Assembly (NCBI RefSeq): GCF_001518015.1 | Contig: NZ_LPUY01000052.1 | Coordinates: forward strand, 1-64,000 | Length of the DNA stretch: 64,000 bases | Direction: 5' to 3' | From: Tritonibacter horizontis | GTDB lineage: Bacteria > Pseudomonadota > Alphaproteobacteria > Rhodobacterales > Rhodobacteraceae | Part shown: one piece after another, positions 55,603 to 63,675 of the stretch | Position numbering within the stretch: the first letter of the stretch is position 1 | Layout: each line of letters starts with the position of its first letter | The notes under the pieces: generated by a model | Told to the model about the DNA's origin: nothing | The model's input: only the letters and a program-made list of their open reading frames with translations | The model's database searches: none | Made by a program: the position numbers and the translations under genes

Positions 55603-55938
55603 GCGTTCGGGAGGACGATGTGATGCGTCGCAAAACCTATTTTGAGCACGTTGTCTGCTTGAGGTATTGTCTCAGGTGGATCGGCGCAAACGAATGCCAC
55701 TTTCGCGGGACCGCGTTTCAAGCCCTCCAAACAGCCCGCAACTGCACCAGATTAACCGGAGCAAACGGCTACCGCGACATAAGTGCCCGAATAACCATAG
55801 CTGAATTGTTTCGTTCTTCGACTATTGGCCAAGGTGAGCCAAACCACTAAACTGATCTACGAAGTTCACACATGGTGATGCGTCGTCGGCCAAAATTCCT
55901 GGCACGGTACGGATTGTAGCATCATCCGACGATACAAG
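55603..55938. other. Intergenic region with no recognised feature
   Basis: 336 nt after the methyltransferase gene. Short open frames only, no terminator-like hairpin with a T tail and no clear promoter. Base composition drops from about here toward AT-richer DNA. Confidence 0.4.
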
Positions 55939-57375
55939 ATGCGTTGGAGAATTCGTTTGAGAAAGCTGTTCAGAACGGCCCAAGACCTGTCGAAGAAATT
56001 GATAGCCCGCCAAAATCCGACAAGTCAGAAAACGCCCCAGGATTTGGGCTTGTCGCCGGTGGTATTCAACACATTTTCTGAACGTCGGCTTGGTGATTGG
56101 GTGGATATCTTCCGCTGCTACTTCACCCTTCAGGGGCAGGTTCATTCGGTTCACAGAAATTTTGTTCTCCTGCCGACTGAAGGATATACCAAAGGTAAGC
56201 TACAAGATTCGAACAATACACTGACGGTCTACAATTGGGTCGATGGCGCATTGCAGGCGCAAGACCAACGGAACCTAGGGCACGGAACCGACCCAAGAGT
56301 CGTCTCCGATGGAGAAACCGCCTATGTCTTCCAACTCATGCGGCGGGACGGCGACCAGCAAAAATCCTTCTACCGAATTCTCAAGTTACCAGATCAGATC
56401 AGCTTCGACATTGAAGACGTCGCTGGAATGCCGCTGGGAAAAAACTGGCAACCGTTCCTGAAAGACGGCAAGCTATTTGTAGTTTTTGGTTTTGACCCAT
56501 TGAAAGTTATCGAAATAGGCGAAGATGGATCAACCAAGGTAGTTGCAACCCAACAAACCCAGCTCGACATTTTCCCGCCTCACCAGAAATTTTCAATGTT
56601 CAGAGGTGGTTCAAATGGGGTCGTTGCTGAAGATGGGTGCGTGTATGGCTTTGGTCACCTCACGGTGCGAAATTTTCGACATGACATTTTTATGTGGCGA
56701 TTGGATGCAGACTGGAATCTGGATGTTAAGATCTCCTCCAATACAATCGGCCTGAAGGATCAGGGTTACATGATTACCGATCCAACAAGCTTTTTCGAAT
56801 ACGACGGCGCAATCTTCCTTGGACTAGCCCTGTCCGAAAGAGACTGGTATTTCGATCAGAAATTCGCCGACATTCTGGTCAAACTTGATGCATCGACACT
56901 GCCCGAGCTTTTTGCGAGTTCAGGACCAATCCTACCAACGCTGAATTTCGACCCGATAGAACCAGTCACACTGTCAATTCCTCCGGCGCTATGCCCTACA
57001 GATGTGGGCGGCGTGACCTCGACTGGCGCAATTCGCAACATTGGGCGCGCCGGATATTTGTTGAAGGGCTGCATGCTCCTAACCCAAAAAAGGGACCAGC
57101 GGCTTTCCAGTATAGAGATATTTTTCAAGTGTACGGAGAAGCAGGAAAACGGAAAGGTCGAAGCTTCGGTTTGGAGCACGACTGGACAGTGCCTCGATAC
57201 CGTAACTATATCGCAGCGGGGCAAAGCTCTGTCGCGCCTTGATGTATCACACCACTTTGACGGCAATCAAAAAGAAGTGGAATTGCGATTGTCGTGCGCC
57301 GACGTTGACATAACGCTTGAGAACATTAGGGCAATCTACGCTGCAAAATCGAACCCGAAGACAAACGAGAATTGA
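55939..57375 (+). CDS. Protein of unknown function, possibly beta-propeller
   Basis: 478 residues, no signal peptide or membrane segment. Composition and codon use are AT-richer than in the surrounding genes. It is rich in short beta-strand patterns with regularly spaced aromatic and Asp residues (GHGTDPRVVSDGETAYVFQL, then LGKNWQPFLKDGKLFVVFGF and FFEYDGAIFLGLALSERDWY), which resemble blades of five-bladed glycosidase-type propellers. I cannot name a family. The epimerase gene follows after 29 nt. The start is uncertain because no strong ribosome site is seen. Probably part of a carbohydrate pathway, by context only. Confidence 0.7.
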   Translation: MRWRIRLRKLFRTAQDLSKKLIARQNPTSQKTPQDLGLSPVVFNTFSERRLGDWVDIFRCYFTLQGQVHSVHRNFVLLPTEGYTKGKLQDSNNTLTVYNWVDGALQAQDQRNLGHGTDPRVVSDGETAYVFQLMRRDGDQQKSFYRILKLPDQISFDIEDVAGMPLGKNWQPFLKDGKLFVVFGFDPLKVIEIGEDGSTKVVATQQTQLDIFPPHQKFSMFRGGSNGVVAEDGCVYGFGHLTVRNFRHDIFMWRLDADWNLDVKISSNTIGLKDQGYMITDPTSFFEYDGAIFLGLALSERDWYFDQKFADILVKLDASTLPELFASSGPILPTLNFDPIEPVTLSIPPALCPTDVGGVTSTGAIRNIGRAGYLLKGCMLLTQKRDQRLSSIEIFFKCTEKQENGKVEASVWSTTGQCLDTVTISQRGKALSRLDVSHHFDGNQKEVELRLSCADVDITLENIRAIYAAKSNPKTNEN

Positions 57376-57404
57376 TTTCTGAGAGACGGAAAGAGGAAGA
57401 AGTG

Positions 57405-58445
57405 ATGAAGGACTATTACTCGGGGAAGTCAGTTCTGGTGACCGGCGGTGCATCATTTATCGGCAGTCATCTGTGTGAAAGCCTAGTGGATGCCGGTGCG
57501 CGGGTCAGCGTGGTGGACGATCTGTCTAGTGGCCGAAAAGAAAACCTGTCCCTTATCCAGGATCAGATTACGTTTTTCGAAGAGGATTTGCGCGAATACA
57601 CCGTCTGCAAAGAGGTGACAAGCGGACAGGATATTGTCTTTCATCTCGCCAACATCCACGGCGGGCGAGGGTTTATCGAGACCCATCCCGCTGAAATCTC
57701 GCAAAACTTGGTCATCGACGGGAATATGTTGCGTGCCTCGCATCACAACAGCGTCGATCATTTCAGCTACACAAGTTCGGCCTGCGTTTACCCGACGAAC
57801 CTGCAAGTATCCGATACAGAAATGCAAGAACGCTATCTGTCCGAGGAAATGGCGAATCCGTTTATCAAGGGAGCGGCCTTAGCGGATGGCGAATATGGCT
57901 GGGCCAAACTGATGGGCGAAATGGCCCTTTCGGCCTACGGAAAGCAATTCGGGCTCAAGGGCGTCTCCTGCCGACTGTTCACTGTGTACGGCCCGCGGGA
58001 AAACGAGAGCCACGCCATTATCGCCTTCATCGCAAAAGCAGTTTTGGGTATGGATCCATTCGAGGTTTGGGGCAGCGGGAAGCAGGACCGGAACTTCACT
58101 TACGTTTCAGACGTCGTCAATGGCTTGATGCTGGCCACAATGAAGATCAACGATTGTCGTGCGGTGAACATCGGAACAAATGAAATAACCACAATCGCGG
58201 ATGCTGCAAGATTGGCGTGCGAGATTGTGGGGCACACCCCCTCAAAGGGTTTCTTTTTTGACACCTCGAAACCAGAAGGAGTGCATGCCAGAGCGGCAAG
58301 CACAATGGCCCAACAAGACTGGCTCGGCTGGTCCCCTGAGGTATCCTTCGAAGACGGGCTTCGTGAGACTATTCAGTGGTATACAGATCAAGTCGATCGC
58401 GGCGATTTGGCTAAAAACTTGCCGGAGTTGCTATTCGAGAGATAG
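57405..58445 (+). CDS. NAD-dependent sugar-nucleotide epimerase/dehydratase
   Basis: Extended SDR of 346 residues. VTGGASFIGSHLCESL is the Rossmann motif, VDDLSSGRKENL the NAD ribose loop, YTSSACVYP the catalytic Ser region, and YGWAKLMGE the Tyr-xxx-Lys. The closest familiar pattern is UDP-glucose 4-epimerase/GDP-mannose 3,5-epimerase. ATG at 57405 after GAGGAAG. Probably co-transcribed with the preceding gene. Confidence 0.88.
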   Translation: MKDYYSGKSVLVTGGASFIGSHLCESLVDAGARVSVVDDLSSGRKENLSLIQDQITFFEEDLREYTVCKEVTSGQDIVFHLANIHGGRGFIETHPAEISQNLVIDGNMLRASHHNSVDHFSYTSSACVYPTNLQVSDTEMQERYLSEEMANPFIKGAALADGEYGWAKLMGEMALSAYGKQFGLKGVSCRLFTVYGPRENESHAIIAFIAKAVLGMDPFEVWGSGKQDRNFTYVSDVVNGLMLATMKINDCRAVNIGTNEITTIADAARLACEIVGHTPSKGFFFDTSKPEGVHARAASTMAQQDWLGWSPEVSFEDGLRETIQWYTDQVDRGDLAKNLPELLFER

Positions 58446-58692
58446 CATAAACACCTAGCGGTTGACCCGCGTGACCAGGGCGCCGAATTGACCCAGGCGC
58501 TTGGGGAGGTCTCAGACAGCTCCAAGCGCGCGCACGAATCTAGGATTGTTGCTCGTATAAAACTATCTTGGATCGCTACGCGGACCTCCTGATCCTGGTG
58601 CTTGGGATCTGATATCCGATCAAAGACAGCGAGCGTCCTTTTGATGCCGCTAATGTATTGTGCAAGCCGACAGCAACGACGATGCTGCTAAG

Positions 58693-59979
58693 ATGGCAAC
58701 CGAAATCGAGTTCTCTTTCGCAACACTGAGTGAGCCTGCGCGACGGCACATTCGGGTGTTCCAGTTCCACCAGTTCCTTGACCGTTTTGCGATGGGGTTG
58801 ACCGTCGCCGTTGTTGCTCTGGCCTTGACGGATCGGGGTATGGACCTTTTTCAGATCTCGCTTCTCTTCGGGATCTATGCGCTCACGACGATGGCGATGG
58901 AGCTGCCGTTTGGTGGCCTCGCCGACAGTATTGGCCGCAAGCCGGTCTTTTTGACTGCGGTTGTCGCCAGCTTGATTTCACTGGCGCTGTTTCTGTCGAC
59001 GCGTGAGTTTTACGTTCTGGCGCTCTCATTCGCTTTCATCGGTTTCGGACGCGCGCTCAGGTCTGGCACGCTTGATGCCTGGTTTGTCGAAACCTTCAGG
59101 GCCATCGCGCCCGATGTGGATGTCCAGCCCGCACTGGCCAAAGCGCAATGGGCCAATGCCATCGGCCTGGCCATCGGGGCCGTTTTGGGCGGGCTTCTGC
59201 CGGACCTCTTGGGCGCGGGCGCGAAGGACCTTGGGTTCAGCAGCTATGACGTGTCTTACCTGGCGAGCTTCTGTGTGATGTTGGGCGTGTTTGCCTTCAC
59301 GATGTTGGCCATTGTCGAAACACCGCGCCCCGTACATGTCTCGGCTCTGGTGCGTGGCTTCGCCAAAGTCCCAACGGTGATAAAAGACGCGAGCCTTCTG
59401 GCGCTGAAACATCCGGCCCTGTCGATCCTATTGGCAGCGTTGGCGTTTTTCCTGATGGCAACCAACCCTGTCGAGGTGATCTGGCCGACCTATGCAAGAC
59501 CCATGTTGACCGAGGGCTATGCAAACACTGTCATCGGGATCGTGACGGCGAGCTATTTCTTCTCAATCGCTCTCGGTGCATCTCTGTCGCCACACATCAG
59601 CCGGATCTTCAGGCGGCGGCACGCCCTGACGTTGGCGGCGAGCTTTGCATGTTTGGCAGCCGTTCAGATCGCATTGGCATTGCAGGGCGGCATCATCGGC
59701 TTTGTGACAGTATTTATCCTGTATTCCGTGATCCTTGGCATCTCAGAGACGCCAGCCAGCAGCATTCTGCATCGCTGTGTAGAGGACCGTCAGCGGTCGA
59801 CCCTGCTCTCTCTGAGGTCGCTGATACAACAGTTGGGGGCCGCATTGGGTCTGGTGTTGGCGGGAGCCATCGCTGAAGCCGTCTCGACACCTGTCGCATG
59901 GAGCGTCGGCGCGGTGTTTCTGTTGATTGCCGTGATGCTGGCCTTGGTGTTGATCAGACGACTGGCCGACAAAGCCTGA
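58693..59979 (+). CDS. MFS transporter
   Basis: 428 residues with about twelve hydrophobic segments. The GGLADSIGRKPVFL loop between helices 2 and 3 is the MFS signature motif A (GxxxDxxGRK). It is a proton-coupled exporter or importer of unknown substrate. I prefer the ATG at 58693 over a GTG at 58660, but no strong ribosome site is present at either. The gene ends exactly where the integrase remnant on the opposite strand begins. Confidence 0.88.
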   Translation: MATEIEFSFATLSEPARRHIRVFQFHQFLDRFAMGLTVAVVALALTDRGMDLFQISLLFGIYALTTMAMELPFGGLADSIGRKPVFLTAVVASLISLALFLSTREFYVLALSFAFIGFGRALRSGTLDAWFVETFRAIAPDVDVQPALAKAQWANAIGLAIGAVLGGLLPDLLGAGAKDLGFSSYDVSYLASFCVMLGVFAFTMLAIVETPRPVHVSALVRGFAKVPTVIKDASLLALKHPALSILLAALAFFLMATNPVEVIWPTYARPMLTEGYANTVIGIVTASYFFSIALGASLSPHISRIFRRRHALTLAASFACLAAVQIALALQGGIIGFVTVFILYSVILGISETPASSILHRCVEDRQRSTLLSLRSLIQQLGAALGLVLAGAIAEAVSTPVAWSVGAVFLLIAVMLALVLIRRLADKA

Positions 59980-60240
59980 AATCGCGCGCATCACCCCGCC
60001 GATCTTTTCGCGAGCGCTGAGGGCAGAGCGGTGCTTGACAGGTTTCCGTGGCAGCGCATCCTTGAAATCGAAGGGCGGACCATTGTCGGTGAAGCCCTGC
60101 GCAATGGCATAGCGAAAGATCCGGCCAGCGGCTGACCTTACGCAACACGCGAATTCGTTGCGCCCCTTCGCATCCATCTGCCTCAGCGGGACGAGGACAT
60201 CCCCTGCGGAAATCTGGTTGATGGGATACCGGCGCGCCTA
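59977..60240 (-). pseudogene. Tyrosine-recombinase (P4-type integrase) fragment
   Basis: On the minus strand the frame reads PINQISAGDVLVPL, then AGRIFRYAIAQGFTD, then DALPRKPVKHRSAL and GGVMRAISGF. This is the end of the core-binding domain of P4/DUF4102-type integrases. A TAG stop lies at about 60240, before the fragment. The catalytic domain with its Arg...His-x-x-Arg...Tyr is missing, because the MFS gene occupies the adjacent DNA. It is therefore a dead remnant of an integrative element. Confidence 0.75.
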
Positions 60241-60498
60241 GGTTGGCACGGTGGGTTTTTTGACCTACCGCAGGCCAAACCCAAAGATATGCACGGGCGA
60301 ACGTACGAGCGCTTGCATCGCAACGCAGATGATGCTGCGCGGCAAGCCCGCGCTTTGGTCGTGGAGCGCGACGGACACGCCCCCGCGACAAGACGCTTGA
60401 TTACGAGCCTGATGGATGTTGACGACACAGAGACACGCCAAAGGGGGACACGGCGCACAGGCGCCAGAAATACCAGACATATCAAACGCTTAATGTGA
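60238..60498 (+). pseudogene. ORF remnant of unknown origin
   Basis: In the plus frame starting at the integrase junction the translation reads GFFDLPQAKPKDMHGRTYER, then a charged helical stretch, then LITSLMDVDDTETRQRGTRR. The abrupt onset beside the integrase remnant suggests a truncated gene that lost its 5' part. No family is claimed. Confidence 0.35.
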
Positions 60499-60577
60499 TG
60501 AAATGGTGCTCCACACGGCTCCGCATTTGAGGTTTAATTGATTGTAATGATGTCGAAAAATAAATGTGGTTATTCCA

Positions 60578-60597
60578 TGTACCCCGAAGTGTACCCC
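60578..60597. repeat. Tandem TGTACCCC direct repeat
   Basis: Two TGTACCCC copies at 60578-60585 and 60590-60597. Read on the minus strand (GGGGTACA twice), they lie upstream of the integrase remnant, a position suited to a former integrase promoter or attachment region. Confidence 0.5.
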
Positions 60598-60794
60598 ACA
60601 TAGGGATTTTGCCTCGGGTTCGATGCCAGCTAACGCTGAACTGAGAATGTACTGCCGGGCGCAAAACCAGATCTAAATCTGTCCCGCGAAAGGGAGGGAG
60701 TAACAGCCTCTCCCACTTCGCCCTGACGGTATGCGTGTTGCACATGCGAACGCAAGACTTATGATTGCGCCGACTTTGCAGCGGACCCCCATTG

Positions 60795-61088
60795 ATTTCA
60801 GGCACTATCCAAAGTCTGATCGACCAGATCTGGAACGCATCCTGGTCTGCCGAGGCCTCCAACCCGCGCACCGTGTGATCGAACAGCTGACCTTCCTCAT
60901 GTTCATTGAGCGGCTTGACGATCTGCACACCGTCGTAGAACGCAAATCCGAAGACCTGGGCACCCCCACGTCCCGCAGCATTTTCCCTGCAGGCACGGAC
61001 GACAAAGGCGAGCCCTTCGACAACCTGCGCTGGTCCCGCTTCAAGCACTTCGAGGCCCGCGAGATGATGCGCATCGTTGATGAGCACG
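60795..61088 (+). pseudogene. Type I restriction methylase (HsdM) N-terminal fragment, frameshifted
   Basis: The first frame reads SGTIQSLIDQIWNASWSAEA, then SNPRTV and a stop. Two bases later the frame resumes as VIEQLTFLMFIERLDDLHTV, then RSIFPAGTDDKGEPFDNLRW and SRFKHFEAREMMRIVDEH. This is the HsdM N-terminal helical domain. A TG duplication in GTGTGATC causes the shift, and homology stops at about 61088. The methylase catalytic domain is absent, as are HsdS and HsdR. Non-functional. Confidence 0.8.
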
Positions 61089-61261
61089 AGTCCACATTAA
61101 CCGGTGTTGTGTGATGTGCGGACGGCAGCTCTGCGCAGTTTGTGTACCTTGCAAAGTCCGCATTTCGACCTGAGAACGTAGCCCTCTACCGCTGCGATGC
61201 CGCGTGAAAAGCGGTCATTGATGCAAGGTACGGCGATTTTCTGGGCTTGGGCGGCAGCACT

Positions 61262-61306
61262 GCGGGACGAAGCGCCATTTCGCTGCGCCTGCGCCAATGG
61301 CGGCTT
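61262..61306. repeat. 45-nt dispersed repeat, copy A
   Basis: Begins GCGGGACGAAGCGCC and ends GCCAATGGCGGCTT. Same length and frame of conserved positions as copies at 61833, 62963 and 63567. Confidence 0.6.
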
Positions 61307-61322
61307 TACAATCGCAAACCAG

Positions 61323-61688
61323 TTATAGAGCCTCTCCACATTTCCCGTCAGAAATTGCATAGGTTTCCAAGACATAGCGCCCGACCACATCCCCTGAAAC
61401 GACGCGTACAGCAATGAAGTTTGGATCTTCGATACCCGTTTGTTGCTGTACGAATGGAATGACAGATGGCGCATAGTAATTGCAAAGCGCCAAAAGGAGA
61501 TCATCCACGTTTTCACTACCGAACAATCCGTTGGGAACTGGATCAGGTTGGATGCGCATCTCTATTCCCCCACCGTGAGACGAATGAGACAACACTCCCG
61601 TATCAACCAATTGCCATTTTACATCTTGTGCGGAAACGGGCAGCGCGACGGGCAATAAGAAACTTACGAGTATCGTACAACGTCTCAT
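61323..61688 (-). CDS. Small exported protein of unknown function
   Basis: 121 residues. A signal peptide (RRCTILVSFLLPVALPVSA, then QDV) is followed by a small soluble domain with two cysteines (LLALCNYYAPSV and ISDGKCGEAL) that could form a disulfide. The overall pattern is similar to short roseobacter periplasmic proteins of the DUF6497 kind, but I hold that loosely. It stands alone in the repeat-rich region with a weak ribosome site. Confidence 0.6.
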   Translation of the reverse strand: MRRCTILVSFLLPVALPVSAQDVKWQLVDTGVLSHSSHGGGIEMRIQPDPVPNGLFGSENVDDLLLALCNYYAPSVIPFVQQQTGIEDPNFIAVRVVSGDVVGRYVLETYAISDGKCGEAL

Positions 61689-61761
61689 TTAGGAACCTAT
61701 CCCATACATCCTGATATCCCTGAAGCGGACATTGGAGCATGGTGCAACATCGGTCAACCTC

Positions 61762-61877
61762 GGGCTCACTGCAGCCGTTCGCCGCGCCAGCGCACCAAAC
61801 CGGGACTGAAACCGGAGATCAAGGTCGGCTGAGCGGGACAAAGTGCGCCTTCGCCGCGGCCGCGCGAATGGCCGCTT
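61762..61877. repeat. 116-nt repeat, copy 1 (includes 45-nt repeat copy B)
   Basis: The first 78 nt (61762-61839) match 63496-63573 at 76 of 78 positions. The last 45 nt (61833-61877) are the diverged 45-nt module, which overlaps the 78-nt block by 7 nt. Confidence 0.85.
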
Positions 61878-62081
61878 GTGGTTCCTGTCAAAAACGGTGA
61901 TTATCGCCGGTGACAAAAACGTACAAGTTTTGACCATTTCGTTAGCACAGTAGAAGTGAGCGTTAAAGGAACATCAGCTTCGAAAAGATCGCCCATTTTA
62001 AGACCTCGCAGTCGCCAAAAGTTGTAAATCGCCTAAAATGGGTTAGCCTCAATGAGAAAATCTTCAGTTAGGAAATTGAAA

Positions 62082-62654
62082 ATGGATTTTATGAGAAACA
62101 CACTGTTGTTCGGCTTACTTTTATCACTTCCTTCAACCATTCTGGCTCAACAATCTGGCGAAATCGAAGTTTCACCTGAAAAGATTATTTCGAGGTTTGA
62201 ATGCAAGCTCGACGCGCCTCTGGATAACGTTTTTCAGGCGCTTGCTGATGTCGAAAATCATAGCAGAATTCTAAGCAACATCGTGAACAGAACCGTTGTA
62301 AGTCGTGAAAAGCTCAGCTCGGTTTTGAAGGAAAATGAAGTGTTGACGGTGTCTACCGTGGTAGAACCAGAGGAACGAATTGCTTTCGCCCTATTCCGGC
62401 TGTTTCCGCCAAATCGCGTCGAGGAGGAAATGTTAACTGATCCATTTTTTAGTGCTGAAAGTGCCGCAGTTGGACCTCAAGACAGAAAAAAGGGTTCCAT
62501 TTACTGGGATTTGACGGACGCGGATGGCGCTACAATCGTGGAGATTTACTCTGAGTTCGCACCCCGAACGGGACGAGTTTATACGGCGGAACGCGTCAAC
62601 AGGATTTGGTCAAGCCATTGTGAACTGCTGCAAGCCGATGCTCTTTCACGTTAG
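62082..62654 (+). CDS. Small exported protein, possibly SRPBCC/START-like
   Basis: 190 residues. Signal peptide MRNTLLFGLLLSLPSTILA, then QQS. The mature part, FECKLDAPLDNVFQALADVE followed by SRILSNIVNRTVV, resembles the opening of polyketide cyclase/SRPBCC folds. AGGA is 9 nt before the ATG at 62082; the frame is open from 62052. The gene is markedly AT-richer than the core genes here, which suggests it is foreign. Confidence 0.65.
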   Translation: MDFMRNTLLFGLLLSLPSTILAQQSGEIEVSPEKIISRFECKLDAPLDNVFQALADVENHSRILSNIVNRTVVSREKLSSVLKENEVLTVSTVVEPEERIAFALFRLFPPNRVEEEMLTDPFFSAESAAVGPQDRKKGSIYWDLTDADGATIVEIYSEFAPRTGRVYTAERVNRIWSSHCELLQADALSR

Positions 62655-62746
62655 CCTTTTGGAGAAGATGTTTCATAAGCCTTATCCATTTTACCAACCT
62701 CAATATCTCAACACCGGACAATAACCTCCTGCCAAAACCCATGGGT

Positions 62747-62764
62747 CAAAAACGGTCGTTTTTG
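62747..62764. repeat. Perfect 18-nt palindrome CAAAAACG-GT-CGTTTTTG
   Basis: Perfect inverted repeat. Its half site also occurs near 61887, 61912 and 62838 (ACAAAAACG or its reverse complement). Confidence 0.7.
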
Positions 62765-62962
62765 TCACTGGCCACTGTTTCACCAGAACCATTGAAAAAT
62801 CTTGTGCCACAAACCCTTGGCGAAACTCAGTTTGATTTTGTCACGTTTTTGTCCGTCGGCTGAAGACCGGACATTCGTATGAATCGCGGAACCCGTCTTG
62901 TTGGGCTCGAAGCGGACTTGCGGCGGTGCAGAGCGAAGTTTTTCGGGGCCTACGACCGATAA

Positions 62963-63007
62963 GCGGGACGAAGTGAGCTTTCGCCGCGGCTGCGCCAAAG
63001 TCGGCTT
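62963..63007. repeat. 45-nt dispersed repeat, copy C
   Basis: Begins GCGGGACGAAGTGAGC and ends GCCAAAGTCGGCTT. Same 45-nt length as the other copies. Confidence 0.6.
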
Positions 63008-63495
63008 CTGAATTGGAATATGCCGAACGCGTCAATGAATTCCGGCTAAGGATTCTTCACTCTCCTAGCGCCGATGTGTATCACGCCAATTTCTGTCTTC
63101 GATCCGCTCGTTCTCGGCGTTTGTCCGGTTCACTAAGTCTAGATCCGTTGCCTCCATTCCTAGCGGAGGGTTCTTAGGATCATACCTCGGGGGGAGGAAC
63201 AAAGCTGTTAATTTTCGGAAGAATTCAAACATCAATCAAACCATTTTGTTGTCAACCAGCGTGCGTGAAACTCGGTGTGACCTACCTCTGAATTCCAGTG
63301 TTGCCATCACAGCGCATTGTTGCTGGTCTCGTTCAAGCCACGAAAGAGCTCTGCCAACCTAGGTGGGGCGCAAGGGCGTGACAAGGGCTGAGCTAAAGAC
63401 CTCCGCAAAGCTGGAACGGTAATGTTTGAGAACGCGGCCCGCGAGGATTTTCTGGAGAGCAGACATTTAGGACGGATGCAGCATACGACACTCTT

Positions 63496-63611
63496 GGGCT
63501 CACTGCCGCCGTTCGCCGCGCCAGCGCACCAAACCGGGACTGAAACCGGAGGTCAAGGTCGGCTGAGCGGGACCTTTAGGACCTTCGCTGCAGATGCGCA
63601 AAAGTCCGGTT
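63496..63611. repeat. 116-nt repeat, copy 2 (includes 45-nt repeat copy D)
   Basis: 63496-63573 matches 61762-61839 with two mismatches. The 45-nt module 63567-63611 is the most diverged of the four. Confidence 0.85.
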
Positions 63612-63675
63612 TGGCCAAAGTTCAACAAACGGTCGTTTATGGCTCAACGCAAACCCGCAGTAGAATGCACCTGCG

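Larger units (their letters stand above)
62655..63675. other. 1-kb non-coding stretch with repeats
   Basis: No supported gene. It holds the palindrome at 62747, the repeat copies at 62963 and 63496, and AT-rich filler. A 125-codon plus-strand frame at 63422 runs over the repeat and the antisense of the partial gene, and is not credible. Confidence 0.6.

Noticed and set aside
60265-60480. Minus-strand frames as the missing integrase N-terminus
   Set aside because: None of the three frames resembles integrase, and stops lie between them and the recognisable fragment.
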